Of a stretch of DNA of 64,000 nt, positions 1 through 11,869 are shown in pieces. Every line of letters begins with the position of its first letter. Positions within the stretch are counted from its first letter, which is position 1. The stretch spans positions 930,001-994,000 of the forward strand of contig NC_089189.1 of the NCBI RefSeq assembly GCF_947507565.1, read 5' to 3'. The stretch is from Oscarella lobularis. Lineage: Eukaryota; Porifera; Homoscleromorpha; Homosclerophorida; Oscarellidae. The position numbers were made by a program, and so were the translations under genes. Below the pieces are notes generated by a model. That model was not told where the DNA came from. It was given only the letters and a program-made list of their open reading frames with translations, and made no database searches.

Positions 1-3000
1 GGGCTAGCCAACGGGTCTCTCCTGTAATAAATTACAGCGAAATTACAGGGGCTAGCAAACGGGTCTCTCCTGTAATAAATTACAGCGAAATTACACGGGC
101 TAGCCAACGGGTCTCTCCTGTAATAAATTACAACGAAATTACAGGGGCTAGCCAACGGGTCTCTCCTGTAATAAATTACAGCGAAATTACAGGGGGTTAG
201 CCAACGGGTCTCTCCTGTAATAAATTACAGTGAAATTACAGGGGCTAGCCAATGGGTCTCTCCTGTAATAAATTACAGCGAAATTACATGGGGCTAGCCA
301 ACGGGTCTCTCCTGTAATAAACTACAGTGAAATTACAGGGGTCAGCCGACACGTCTCTCCAGCAATAAAGTACAGCGAAATTACAGGGGGCAGACAACGG
401 GTCTCTCCTGTAATAAATTACAGCGAAATTACAGAGGGCTAGCCAACGGGTCTCTCCTGTAATAAATTACAGCGAAATTACAGGGGGTTAGCCAACGGTC
501 TCTCCTGTAATAAATTACAGCGAAATTACAGGAGCTAGCCAACGGGTCTCTCCTGTAATAAATTACAGCGAAATTACAGCGGCTAGCAAACGGGTCTCTC
601 CTGTAATAAATTACAGCGAAATTACAGGGGCTAGCCAACGGGTCTCTCCTGTAATAAATTACAGCGAAATTACAGGGGCTAGCCAACGGGTCTCTCCTGT
701 AATAAATTACAGCGAAATTACAGGGGGTTAGCCAACGGGTCTCTCCTGTAATAAATTACAGTGAAATTACAGGGGCTAGCCAATGGGTCTCTCCTGTAAT
801 AAATTACAGCGAAATTACATGGGGCTAGCCAACGGGTCTCTCCTGTAATAAACTAGAGTGAAATTACAGGGGTCAGCCGACACGTCTCTCCAGCAATAAA
901 GTACAGCGAATTTACAGGGGGTTAGCCAACGGGTCTCTCCTGTAATAAATTACAGCGAAATTACAGGGGGTTAGCCAACGGGTCTCTCGTGTAATAAATT
1001 ACAGTGAAATTACAGGGGCTAGCCAATGGGTCTCTCCTGTAATAAACAACAGCGAAATTACAGATGCTAGCTAAAGGGTCTCTCCTGTAATAAATTACAG
1101 CGAAATTGCAGGGGCTAGCTAACGGGTCTCCCCTGTAATAAATTACAGCGAAATTAATGGGGGTTAGCCAACGGGTCTCTCCTGTAATAAATTACAGTGA
1201 AATGAAAGGGGCTAGCCAATGGGTCTCTACTGTAATAAACTACAGCGAAATTACAGGGGGTTAGCCAACGGGTCTCTCCTGTAATAAATTACAGCGAAAT
1301 TACAGGGGGCAAGCCAACGGGTCTCTCCTGTAATAAATTACAGCGAAACTACAGGGGGTTAGCCAACGGTTCTCTCCTCTAATAAACTACAGCGAAATTA
1401 CAGGGGCTAGCCAACGTTTCTCTCCTGTAATAAATTACAGCGCAATTACAGAGGGCTAGCCAACGGGTCACTCCTGTAATAAATTACAGCGAAATTACAG
1501 GGGGTTAGCCAACGGGTCTCTCCTGTAATAAAATACAGCGAAATTACAGGGGGTTAGCCAACGGGTCTCTCCTGTAATAAATTACAGCGAAATTACACGG
1601 GATAATCAACGGGTCTCTCGTGCAATAAATTACAGCGAAATTACAGGGCTAGCCAACGGGTCTCTTCTGTAATAAATTACAGTGAAATTAAAGGGGCTAG
1701 CCAATGGGTCTCTCCTGTAATAAACTACAGTGAAATTAAAGGGGCTAGCCAATGGGTCTCTCCTGTAATAAACTACAGCGAAATTACAGGGGGCTAGCCA
1801 ACGGGTCTCTCCTGTAATAAATTACAGCGAAATTAGAGGGGGTTAGCCAACGGGTCTCTCCTGTAATAAATTACAGTGAAATTAAAGGGGCTAGCCAATG
1901 GGTCTCTCTTGTAACAAACTACAGCGAAATTACAGGGGGTTAGCCAACGGGTCTCTCCTGTAATAAATTACAGCGAAATTACAGGGCTAGCCAACGGGTC
2001 TCTCCTGTAATAAATTACAGCGAAATTACAGGGCTAGCCAACGGGTCTCTCCTGTAATAAATTACAGCGAAATTACAGGGGGTTTGCCAACGGGTCTCTC
2101 CTGTAATAAACTACAGCGAAATTACAGGGGGCTAGCCAACGGGTCTCTCCTGTAATAAATTACAGCGAAATTACATGGGGTTAGCCAACGGGTCTCTCCT
2201 GTAATAAATTACAGCGAAATTACAGGGGGCTAGCCAACGGGTCTCTCCTGTAATAAATTACAGCGAAATTACAGGGGCTAGCCAACGGGTCTCTCGTGTA
2301 ATAAATTACAGCGAAATTACAGGGGCTAGCCAACGGGTCTCTCCTGTAATAAATTACAGCGAAATTACAGGGGCTAGCCAACGGGTCTCTCCTGTAATAA
2401 ATTACAGCGAAATTAGAGGGGGTTAGCCAACGGGTCTCTCCTGTAATAAATTACAGTGAAATTAAAGGGGCTAGCCAATGGGTCTCTCTTGTAACAAACT
2501 ACAGCGAAATTACAGGGGGTTAGCCAACGGGTCTCTCCTGTAATAAATTACAGCGAAATTACAGGGCTAGCCAACGGGTCTCTCCTGTAATAAATTACAG
2601 CGAAATTACAGGGCTAGCCAACGGGTCTCTCCTGTAATAAATTACAGCGAAATTACAGGGGGTTTGCCAACGGGTCTCTCCTGTAATAAACTACAGCGAA
2701 ATTACAGGGGGCTAGCCAACGGGTCTCTCCTGTAATAAATTACAGCGAATTTACAGGGGTTAGCGAACGGGTCTCTCCTGTAATAAATTACAGTGAAATT
2801 ACAGGGGCTAGCCAATGGGTCTCTCCTGTAATAAACTACAGCGAAATTACAGACGCTAGCTAACGGGTCTCTTCTGTAATAAATTACAGCGAAATTAGAG
2901 GGGGTTAGCCAACGGGTCTGTCCTGTAATAAATTACAGTGAAATTACAGGGGCTAGCCAATGGGTCTCTCCTGTAATAAATTACAGCGAAATTACACGGG

Positions 3001-4262
3001 TTAGCAAACGGGTCTCTCCTGTAATAAATTACAGCGAAATTACAGGGGGCTAGCCAACGGGTCTCTCCTGTAATAAATTACAGCGAAATTACAGGGGGTT
3101 AGCCAACGGGTCTCTCCTGTAATAAATTACAGCGAAATTACAGGGCTAGCCAACGGGTCTCTCCTGTAATAAATTACAGCAAAATTACAGGGCTAGCCAA
3201 CGGGTCTCTCCTGTAATAAATTACAGCGAAATTACAGGGGGCTAGCCAAAGGGTCTCTCCTGTAATAAATTACAGCGAAATTACAGGAGGTTAGCCCACG
3301 GGTCTCTCCTGTAATAAATTTCAGCGAAATTACAGGGGCTAGCCAACGGGTCTCTCCTGTAATAAACTACAGCGAAATTACAGGGGCTAGCCAACGGGTC
3401 TCTCCTGTAATAAATTACAGCGAAATTACAGGGGGTTAGCCAACGGGTCTCTCCTGTAATAAATTACAGTGAAATTAAAGGGGCTAGCCAATGGGTCTCT
3501 ACTGTAATAAACTACAGCGAAATTACAGGGGGTTAGCCAACGGGTCTCTCCTGTAATAAATTACAGCGAAATTACAGGGGGCTAGCCAATGGGTCTCTCC
3601 TGTAATAAATTACAGCGAAACTACAGGGGGTTAGCCAACGGTTCTCTCCTGTAATAAACTACAGCGAAATTACAGGGGCTAGCCAACGGTTCTCTCCTGT
3701 AATAAATTACAGCGAAATTACAGAGGGCTAGCCAACGGGTCTCTCCTGTAATAAATTACAGCGAAATTACAGGGGGTTAGCCAACGGGTCTCTCCTGTAA
3801 TAAATTACAGCGAAATTACAGGGGGCTAGCCAACGGGTCTCTCCTGTAATAAATTACAGCGAAATTACAGGGGCTAGCCAACGGGTCTCTCCTGTAATAA
3901 ATTACAGCGAAATTACATGGGGTTAGCCAACGGGTCTCTCCTGTAATAAATTACAGCGAAATTACAGGGGGCTAGCCAACGGGTCTCTCCTGTAATAAAT
4001 TACAGCGAAATTACAGGGGCTAGCCAACGGGTCTCTCGTGTAATAAATTACAGCGAAATTACAGGGGGCTAGCCAACGGGTCTCTCCTGTAATAAATTAC
4101 AGCGAAATTACAGGGGCTAGCCAACGGGTCTCTCCTGTAATAAATTACAGCGAAATTACAGGGGGTTAGCCAACGGGTCTCTCCTGTAATAAATTACAGT
4201 GAAATTACAGGGGCTAGCCAATGGGTCTCTCCTGTAATAAATTACAGCGAAATTACAGGGGG
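1..4262. repeat. 48-bp tandem minisatellite array, about 87 units
   Basis: Units of 46-50 bp (modal 48) run head to tail from the left edge to the Roc/ankyrin gene. Each unit holds a GCTAGC palindrome, an AACGGGTCTCTCC block and the imperfect palindrome CTGTAATAAATTACAG, followed by a second ATTACAG copy. Variants include GTTAGCC, AATGGG and the rare GTCAGCCGACACG unit, which occurs at 341 and again near 872. Other variant combinations also recur at a distance, such as AATTAGAGGG at 1831 and 2411, so larger blocks were duplicated. Because 48 is divisible by 3, short spurious ORFs with a 16-residue repeat appear (429-686, minus). Indels between units break them, so I do not regard the array as coding. 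The left end lies outside the window. Confidence 0.97.
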
Positions 4263-7141
4263 CTCATTGTCTGCTTCGAGGGCAACGAGGCCCCCTTCCT
4301 GTTTTCGCTCTTCTCCAAAAAGCGGTTTTTTTTCCATCACACGCTTTGCAATCGAAGCCGCTGCCGCTTTGTAATAAACTCGTTTGCTCTCTCGAATTTC
4401 AACTATTTTTTTCCAGTTGCAGGTTTCCTTGACAATCACTTTGCAAGCGGTTTCGACGCCCTCCGTGCTTGGCTCCTTCGAATTAAATTTCTGCCTGGTA
4501 AGGGACTTAATCAAACTTGTTTTTCCACTGCCGTCTTTTCCCACTACATCTACTCGAAAGAACGTGCACGAGGCTGCGCCGTCTCTAAAAGCGGACAAGT
4601 AAATACTCACAGCCTCTCCTCCCTGAGAAAGTATCTCGTCAGGAACTGAACCTTTAGCGCAAGCGGTTACAACTTTCAGTGACAAACGAGAACTTACCAA
4701 CTTTTTGCAAATATGCTGCTAACTCGGTATGGCGAGAGGAAGATGCCATTTCCCAAGCTACTTTTCCCGATGAATCTCGAGCTAAAGGACTCGCTCCTCT
4801 TTCAAGTAACGATCGACACATTTCGTCTAGACCGGCACTTGCGGCGTAGTGCAACAAAGTCTTTTGCTCTTTGTCAGTACAGTAAACGTTTGCTCCAATT
4901 CGTACTAGATCCCAACACAAGCAAAGTATATCCTCTCTCTTTTTAGAAGGCATCTTTTCTGATAAACGAGTGAGAATAGCTTTTAATGCACTTGTGCTAT
5001 GGACGTTGTCTTCCCATTCCTGTGCATATCCACTTGATACAAGTTTCCTAAGAGCAGACGCTCTATTTTGATAAGAAGATAAAGCTGACGAATTGCTGCA
5101 TAATGACTCAAAAACATTTTTCGCCAACGACGCAGCACTGCTTCCCGTCATCTCTCGGCGACGGCTAAGAACATCACAAAAGATCTTGAGTGTCGATGCA
5201 GAAACAGTATCTTTCCTGAATGTATCTGCCCCAGCACCACCGGAGAGAAGGATGTCACACGTCCCTCTATGACCATGTTCCGCAGCGATTAAAAATACTG
5301 GTTTTCCAGATTCATCTTGAACGTCCACGTCTGCACCCGCAATGAAGACAAGCCATTCAACAATTTCTTCTTTGCCCAGTAGGCTCGCCGCAATGAGCCA
5401 AGGCTTCAAAACTTGCCGCCTGCATTCCTCTTCACTAATACAAGAAAAGATATAAGCAAGACTATCTTTATCTCCGACACATATAGAAGCTTTTCCGAGT
5501 GTTTCGCAGAACTGTTGGATTACGGTAGACGCAACTGCGCGGCGAGAAAGAAAGGAACACACCATGGATGCTAATTCAGAAGGCAATCGATCAAAAGTGT
5601 TAACGATTTCTAGCAGTTTGATTCCCATTTCCTCGTTTAGATCGGCGTCAGTGTACAATGCCAAAAGGCAAGAAAAAACAGAGCTTTGACGCTGTCTAAA
5701 AGCGCGATGAATCGCCTGCTCTCCTTGATTATTCTTAGCCTTCAATAAACCTGAGTTGATTTCAAGTAGCAAACGGCATATGCTCTCCTTCCCAGTTGAA
5801 GCAGCAAGATGAAGTGCTTGGTCTCCGTCCTCATCACAAGCACTGATATTAGTTCCTGCACACGCTATTAAATACTCGCACACGGATGCGTGGCCTTCAA
5901 GTGAAGCTGCATGTAGTGGATGACGGTGCTTAAATCCTTTGGCAAGTACGTCAGCCTTCTTTTCCACAAGAATCATGCAAACGTCGACGTGTCCTTTCCA
6001 AGCAGCAAGATGAAGTGCTTGGTCTCCATCCTTATTACAAGCACCGACATCAGCTCCAGCACACACTATTAAATACTCGCACACGGATGATTGGCCCTCA
6101 AGTGAAGCTCGATGTAATGGATGATTGCCGTTATATCCTTTGGCGAGTACGTCAGCCTTGTTTTCAACAAGAACTTTGCAAACGTCGACGTGTCCTTTCA
6201 AAGCAGCGAGATGCAGTGTCAGGTTTCCATCTTCATTACAAGCACCGACATCAGCTCCAGCACACACTATTAAATACTCGCACACGGATGCTTGGCCCTC
6301 AAGTGAAGCTTGATGCAATGAATGATTGCCGTTATATCCTTTGGCGAGTACGTCAGCCATGTTTTCAACAAGAACTTTGCAAACGTCGACGTGTCCTTTC
6401 AAAGCAGCTAGATGAAGTGCTTGGTCTTCACTCTTATTACAAGCACCGACATCAGCTCCAGCACACACTATTAAATACTCGCACACGGATGCTTGGCCCT
6501 CAAATGAAGCTTGATGTAATGGATGATTGCCGTTATATCCTTTGGCGAGTACGTCAGCCTTGTTTTCAACAAGAACTTTGCAAACGTCGACGTGTCCTTT
6601 CAAAGCAGCGAGATGAAGTGCTTGGTCTTCATTAAGCACTGATATCAGCTCCAGCACACACTATTAAATACTCGCACACGGATGCTTGGCCCTCAAGTGA
6701 AGCTGCATGTAGTGGATAATTGCCGTTATATCCTTTGGCAAGTACGTTGGCATTGTTTTCAATAAGGATTTTACAAACGTCGATGTGCCCATTGGTAGCA
6801 GCAAAATGAAGTGGGTGGTTTCTATCATTATCACTTGCACAAACATCCGCTCGGGCAGACGTGATCAAATACTCGCACATCGATGCGTGGCCCTTGAGTG
6901 AAGCCTCGTGTAGTAGGTGAAAGCCGTTCCTTCCCTTTGCACGTACATCTGCCTTGTTTTCAAGAAGAATTTTGCAAACGTCTACGTGTCCATTACGAGC
7001 AGCGAGGTGAATCGGTTGGCTTCCATCCTCGTCACGCTCACTGACATCAGCTCCGGACATAATCAAAGACTCGCATACGGAGGCATGACCCATGAGCGCT
7101 GAGTCACGTAGAGTCGTCGGTGGGTAAGACTGGAAGGACAT
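4243..7141 (-). CDS. Ankyrin-repeat / Roc-GTPase (ROCO-like) protein, frameshifted and incomplete at its 3' end
   Basis: The start is taken at 7141 because the first, partial ankyrin repeat follows at once. About 20 ankyrin repeats follow (LHLAA..GHVDVCK type). Many are arranged as nearly identical 201-bp double repeats, each 67 codons. The reading frame breaks near 6632-6640, where one period is 193 bp. The frame then continues to 4698, where a GTAAGT donor can join an acceptor at 4553, giving K-V-V-D-V-V-G-K-D-G-S-G-K-T-S. The P-loop GKDGSGKTS and a following STEGVE (likely switch I) indicate a Roc-type small GTPase domain, as in ankyrin-ROCO proteins. The GTPase domain is not finished. Coding sequence reaches the minisatellite, where either a stop is read at 4242 or a GTAATT donor is used at about 4262. 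Role inferred: protein-interaction scaffold with a regulatory GTPase. It may be a pseudogene. Confidence 0.8.
6628..6642 (-). other. 8-bp deletion frameshift in the ankyrin array
   Basis: The same ankyrin segment starts (on the plus strand) at 5865, 6066, 6267 and 6468, spaced exactly 201 bp. The next copy is at 6661, only 193 bp away, and the next interval returns to 201. Aligning the units places the missing 8 nt between GGTCTTCA and AAGCAC. The loss creates a TAA in the upstream frame, so two open frames overlap here. It could be a real mutation, a polymorphism or a collapsed-repeat assembly error. Confidence 0.85.
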
Positions 7142-7736
7142 TCGCAGTGACGTTCAGCAACTTTTCGAGATCCAAATTCTACAACTCAAAGCAGAAAGCC
7201 AGTGTAAGTTCACCCACATACGGGCAGTTAAGGGAGAATCTCCGGCTTCTCCGCTTTTCTCTCTCGGATTTCCCTTGGATGAAAGTCCCTGGGCAGTGGT
7301 GCTTTTGGGAAGAGCGCCACCCTCGATCGTTAGACATCCGCCCCTGTTGAACCCCCAAAATTTCATTCTAACAATTTAGCCAGGAAACGATTGCTCCTCC
7401 CAGTAACTAAGTCATTCACTCGCCTTGGCGTACTTGCGCTATTATATCTCAGTAAAAAAGCTTTGCATTTTACTGTAGCAGTACACGCTGCCTTCCTGCA
7501 GGGCTAGTATGGGGGGAAGGACTCTTTCCGGCACGTCCTGCTATTGTAAGATGAAAGGCATGTGTCGTCTCTGACAGCGCGTTCAAAAGGACTTGAAGAA
7601 CTCCGCTCCACTCTCTAAGATCTTTTTAGTGGTGTACAGAAAAATCATATCTAAAACTTTGGCATGTACCTAAATAATTCATCGCCAAGACAACGAAACG
7701 ACAAAAAACAGTGTACGCATAATTCATTTCTTTAGA
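7142..7736. other. Intergenic: 5' side of the ankyrin gene and 3' side of tropomodulin
   Basis: No recognised gene lies here. A 70-codon open frame on the minus strand (7154-7366) shows no ankyrin or other recognisable pattern and ends in a stop before the ankyrin ORF. I see no clear TATA box for the ankyrin gene and no canonical AATAAA directly behind the tropomodulin stop. Confidence 0.5.
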
Positions 7737-9900
7737 CTATTCGTCCTTCTTCGTCTTCTCGCTAAAAACAACGTCAAATCTTCGTTCAAAGTACTTCAAG
7801 AACGTTTTACCTTCGTCATTATTCCTAATCAAATACTTATCGATCATTTGCCGAGCACCGCCTCCTTTCACAGTCAGCCCAAGTTTCAAAAGGCCCTTAT
7901 TCTTTTCCAAGTACTTGGCCACTTCCATCTCCGTTCTCGTACCGAGAAGATTATACTGGGAGAAAAGGCAAGCAACTAAAGAACGACTACACGCGCATTA
8001 TCAGTATTGATTTATACTTGATTCTCAACTCGAAACTCCTCGACCGTCTGATTCTTAAGAAGAGACTTAATCAAGACCTGTTTACCCACAAATCAAAACA
8101 TAAATATATTATTGAAGTACTAAAATGAACCACTTTACCCTGACTCCCGTTGCTGTCAATCGATTCGACTCCAAGTTAAGGACCCGAATGGTCCGGTTGC
8201 TTTCCAAGTGCTCAGCCAAAATCTGAAAGAGAAAAACGGAGACGTCCTGCTAGACTAAGAGCTTATACGACCACAGGAATAGGAAGCTAATGACGTTAAC
8301 TTAGGCAACGCTAAGGCTTATTCATTAATTAATTAACTAATAACGTGGTCCGCTCTGGTGTCATAAACCTCTAACCTTCACTCTCTAACTTAGACACCCC
8401 CCCCCCCCCCCCCCCCCCTCCCCCCCATGGATAGGCTGTGATTAAGCCTCTCGACCCTAGCTTGGGACTTTTACCTTGGCATCATCGTCGTCGAATCTTA
8501 TATTTGCCAATTGGAGTTTCACCACGTGATCATTGCCGGGCAAGGCCGAGAGCAGATCGCGTCTCGCTTCGCCGTCCATGCGCGAGTGGTTGTTCAAGTT
8601 CACTTCGACGAGAGTCGCGTCGTTGTCGGCGACGCGTTGGATGACCTCATCGGGATCCACATCGTGAGACTGAACTGGGGGAGAAGAGAATCATCACTAA
8701 AGACTGATAAAGGAAAAAAGAGAAATCGACTTCTTACGATCCTTTGTGTAGGAAAACACCATGCGAGTGCCCGAACCGGCACGATTTCGAGACGGCGCTT
8801 TCGTCGCTCGTTTGAGGCCCGTCCACACTTGATCCGTTTCATCGCAGTCGATCGCATCTATTAGAAAAAGATGATAGAGAGGGAAGAGTTCCATTGTCCC
8901 TTGTAGCTACGTCATTACGAATACATCCCGGTATGGGTTAACCAATCAACTCTATATAGAACGCTCAAAGCGCAGTACCAAAGCGGAGAGAGGGACCCAC
9001 ACTAATAATAGCCCCTTTTCCCTATAAGAAATTTCAAGCCATGTTATGAAGGCATCTTTTTTGGCCAGCCCACAGTTGGAAGACGACTATCATTATTACA
9101 GTCTACATCAGAAGATTGTGTGTGTGTGTGTGTGAGTGTGTGACCGACCACCTCTAAGTAGATCTGCATGACTAATTATTATAAGGCTTCAGAGAGGAAG
9201 GTCGTCAGACAATAAGCGGTTCCATATTGAGACAATGCACCTACTAAGCAAAGGTGCCCAGCTACGTCGACTACGCGGGGTGCCCACCACCCTCTAGTCT
9301 AAACACATCCCAAAAAAGAAAAAACAACGATCTCACGAGAAAAACGAGACAGCATAAACTTCCACTCTGTGTAGCCTATCGACGTAGCCCCGCCCCCACG
9401 AACATTTCCATAAGACCCCGCCCTCCCAGTCAAGACACCGAAAAAAAAAACCTCACCGGCCAAATCGCCGATATCGTCGGCACTCATCCCGGCCAAGAGC
9501 CGATCGATTTCGTCCATATCCGTCGTCGTCGTCGTCGTCGTTCGCGGGGCGCGCGACGACGCCTTTTCGGGTCTCTTATAGACCTTGCCTCGCGTTCGCT
9601 TCTCGAACGGTATGTAATCGGCTCCCACGGTCGACGATTTCGCCTCTTCGGTCATGAAATCGCGCAGGCGAGCGCGATCGAACTCGCCCGTCGGCTCTTT
9701 CGTCGTCGACGAGCGCTGGCGATCGCGCGCGGGTAGGAGCTTGGGGAAGGCGCGCGCGCGCGCGCAAGAGAATCGGTCGAATTTTTCTGTCTCGCGTTTT
9801 CTTTCTTTCTGCCTACCTCCGGATCCATTTCGTCGTCGAGTTCTTTGAGTTGGTCTTCGGTGAGGTCGGCGAGCGCCGCGTCGATGTCGTCGAGATCCAT
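7737..9900 (-). CDS. Tropomodulin, complete, seven exons, 349 aa
   Basis: Tropomodulin caps the pointed ends of actin filaments and binds tropomyosin. Exons on the minus strand are 9900-9817, 9739-9457, 8857-8738, 8674-8475, 8222-8139, 8077-8018 and 7955-7737. All joins keep frame with GT-AG borders, and the lengths sum to 1050 nt, normal for the family. Exon 1 (MDLDDIDAALADLTEDQLKE) matches the N-terminal tropomyosin-binding helix. Exon 2 carries LLPARDRQ, then EPTGEFDRARL, then YIPFEKRTRGKVY, the family signature. Exons 4-7 form the leucine-rich-repeat cap: DEVIQRVADNDATLVEVNLNN, then LAEHLESNRTIRVLNLESN, VLIKSLLKNQTVEEFRVENQ, and finally EMEVAKYLEKNKGLLKLGL. The start ATG has an A at -3 and G at +4. 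The last exon ends in a charged tail (SEKTKKDE). Every exon has a counterpart in known tropomodulins. Confidence 0.96.
8397..8426. repeat. Homopolymer C tract (G-run on the coding strand)
   Basis: Twenty-two consecutive C residues, one T, then seven C, lying in the fourth intron of the tropomodulin gene (8223-8474). On the transcribed sense strand this is a long G-run, able to form G-quadruplexes and likely to vary in length or be misassembled. Confidence 0.95.
9117..9142. repeat. TG microsatellite
   Basis: An alternating TG run, with one GA interruption, in the second intron of tropomodulin (8858-9456). Confidence 0.9.
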
Positions 9901-11869
9901 TTCTTTCGGCGAGGGGCTTCGAGGCGTCTTTTGTCTGCGAGAGCGTCTGAGGGGGGGAATGTTTAGGTTTAGAGCGCGTTAACTGTATTGACTATCTGCT
10001 AACCACTCAGCTAACCGCTTATTATTTAATCGTTCAATAACTCGCCGTGACGTAATCGCGCTAGTACGCCACATACACCAAAAGGCTTCATTCTGCGGTC
10101 ACCAAAATAGAGAGATAATCTCAATCGAGCTCGAAACGAAAGTGCTCGAAACTTGCAAGCACCATACAAAGGCAACTAGAAAGCAAGAATGTCATTGTAG
10201 CAATAGAGAAGAAAAATCAAATATCAAAATTTTTCAAAGGCAACGGAAACTGAACGAGTTTGTAGGCGAAATAATAATTAACTCATAAGCACAATGAAAA
10301 TTAGAACAAAAATTTTAAAATCTAGAGAAAAATTATTTCCTGCTCGTTTGGCTAGCCGTCGCCAGCAAACGCAAATAGCAACGTATATCTAGCATCTCTC
10401 AACGACCATATAAGGAAGGAGAGATGCAGAGATGTCGTTCAATCGTTTACGCTGTGAAAAGGGGCCCCCGTTCGTACTTACAAGGCTCAATCAGAAATAG
10501 ACCGTCCATCTCGTTTTCGTCTTCGAATAGCGTAGAAATTGGGGCGATTCGTAGAGGCGACAGAGGAAATCAGGGCGATTCCTAGCGGCGATCCTCTCTC
10601 TTCTTTCTCGTCGCTTGTCCGCGTCTTTTCTCTAGCGCGACACGTCTTCGGTCAGCGTCTTTCATGTCGAATCGGAAAGAAAAACGACGAGACTCTCGGC
10701 GTCGAGATTCGAAGCTCTTTCCGGGACTTTTGCAAGCGCGCGAGAATGGGCAGACCATGTGGAGAAAAAAAACGTGTTCAAACGTTAGAATCCTAATCAG
10801 AATACGAAAAAACGTCATGCAGAAGTCGATCGAGCACGAGGAGCCGCCATTGTTCAGGCGCCAAAATCGGCCACCGTACGATACCGTAAAGAACACTCGA
10901 AAAATTGGCGCGAGTTTTCTCGGCCAACCAGCCACTCGTTGCCCCGGTGAATCGAAGACAATGCGGTCACCAACGGATATTGCATAACGATTGCATCAGC
11001 TTTTGTATAAAAGCCGCTGCGCCATGCGCACAACTTCAGTCCTGGTTAGGTGGGGAAAGCCAACGGGCGGAACCCTGGAGGTCGTCGGCGTTGGGAAAGC
11101 TTCGGTCATGTCAACATTAATCGTGCTCAGCCGGTTGCCGTTCCTTGTTGAAGCTGTAAGGTGCAGTGGATGAGCGTCGCGCGAGTTCTTCTCGCGGCGC
11201 GCGAACGGCACTGGGAAGTCGTAAAGGGCTCGTTGGATTTCATATATTGAGAAAAACAGTATAAGAGAAGAACAGAGAGACAGGGAACAACAACAAAGGA
11301 CGAAAAACAACAACAACTAAAACATAAATACATAAAAGGGAGGGGTTAATGGGTATTGGAATTGCAGCGTGTGCTAGCCACCGCCGCAAGACTAAGGGAG
11401 GCTGTCTGACTAGGCAAGATCTTCTTAACCTTGTTGATAACGATTCTGGCATTTTGTCGTTGTAGGACAGACGAGATTCGGTTGCGCCAGTAGGATGGCT
11501 TGGGTCGCGAAGCCTGGCGTACCGCGTTAAAAGAATTCCAGTCAATACAACTGGTTTAGATCGTCAACGTATAAGAGAGGTCACCCGATGACTCAAGCAG
11601 CCCACGTATATACTATACTGAGTATACTCTACCATCCAACAACGAAAGCAACGTTGAGATTGAGATTATTATACTACACTAGGACGTCATACACTAATGA
11701 TGCACCGTCCACAGGCACGAAACATTTTACGTACATTAATTAATTAATTAATTCTCGTCAGACGTCAGAAGAGGATGATGGTGGAATTAGCAGTGATCTC
11801 GTCTAGCCGCGTACTAAACAATCAACTCGAATCAAGGTAGACTGCTATATGGCGTGTTTCTACCAGCTG
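9901..11869. other. Unassigned 2-kb stretch
   Basis: Several overlapping open frames occur on both strands (for example 10539-10796 plus and 10582-10935 minus). None shows a recognisable domain, splice-consistent extension or repeat. A TATA-like TATAAAA occurs at about 11006 on the plus strand with a short ORF behind it. A minus-strand segment near 11120-11220 contains DAHPLHLTAS, weakly like an ankyrin repeat. Neither is enough to call a gene. The right end is AT-rich, with TTAA runs, before the satellite begins. Confidence 0.5.

Noticed and set aside
429..686. 85-aa ORF with a 16-residue repeat inside the minisatellite
   Set aside because: It exists only because the 48-bp unit is divisible by three; neighbouring units with indels break the frame and there is no promoter or domain.
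1..4262. CRISPR-like regular spacing
   Set aside because: There are no unique spacers between repeats; units are contiguous and the region is eukaryotic.
10539..10987. Overlapping ORFs between tropomodulin and the satellite
   Set aside because: No domain, splice partner or codon pattern; both strands are open owing to low stop density.
10996..11316. Possible ankyrin exon (DAHPLHLTAS)
   Set aside because: Only one short match, with no second helix or neighbouring repeat.
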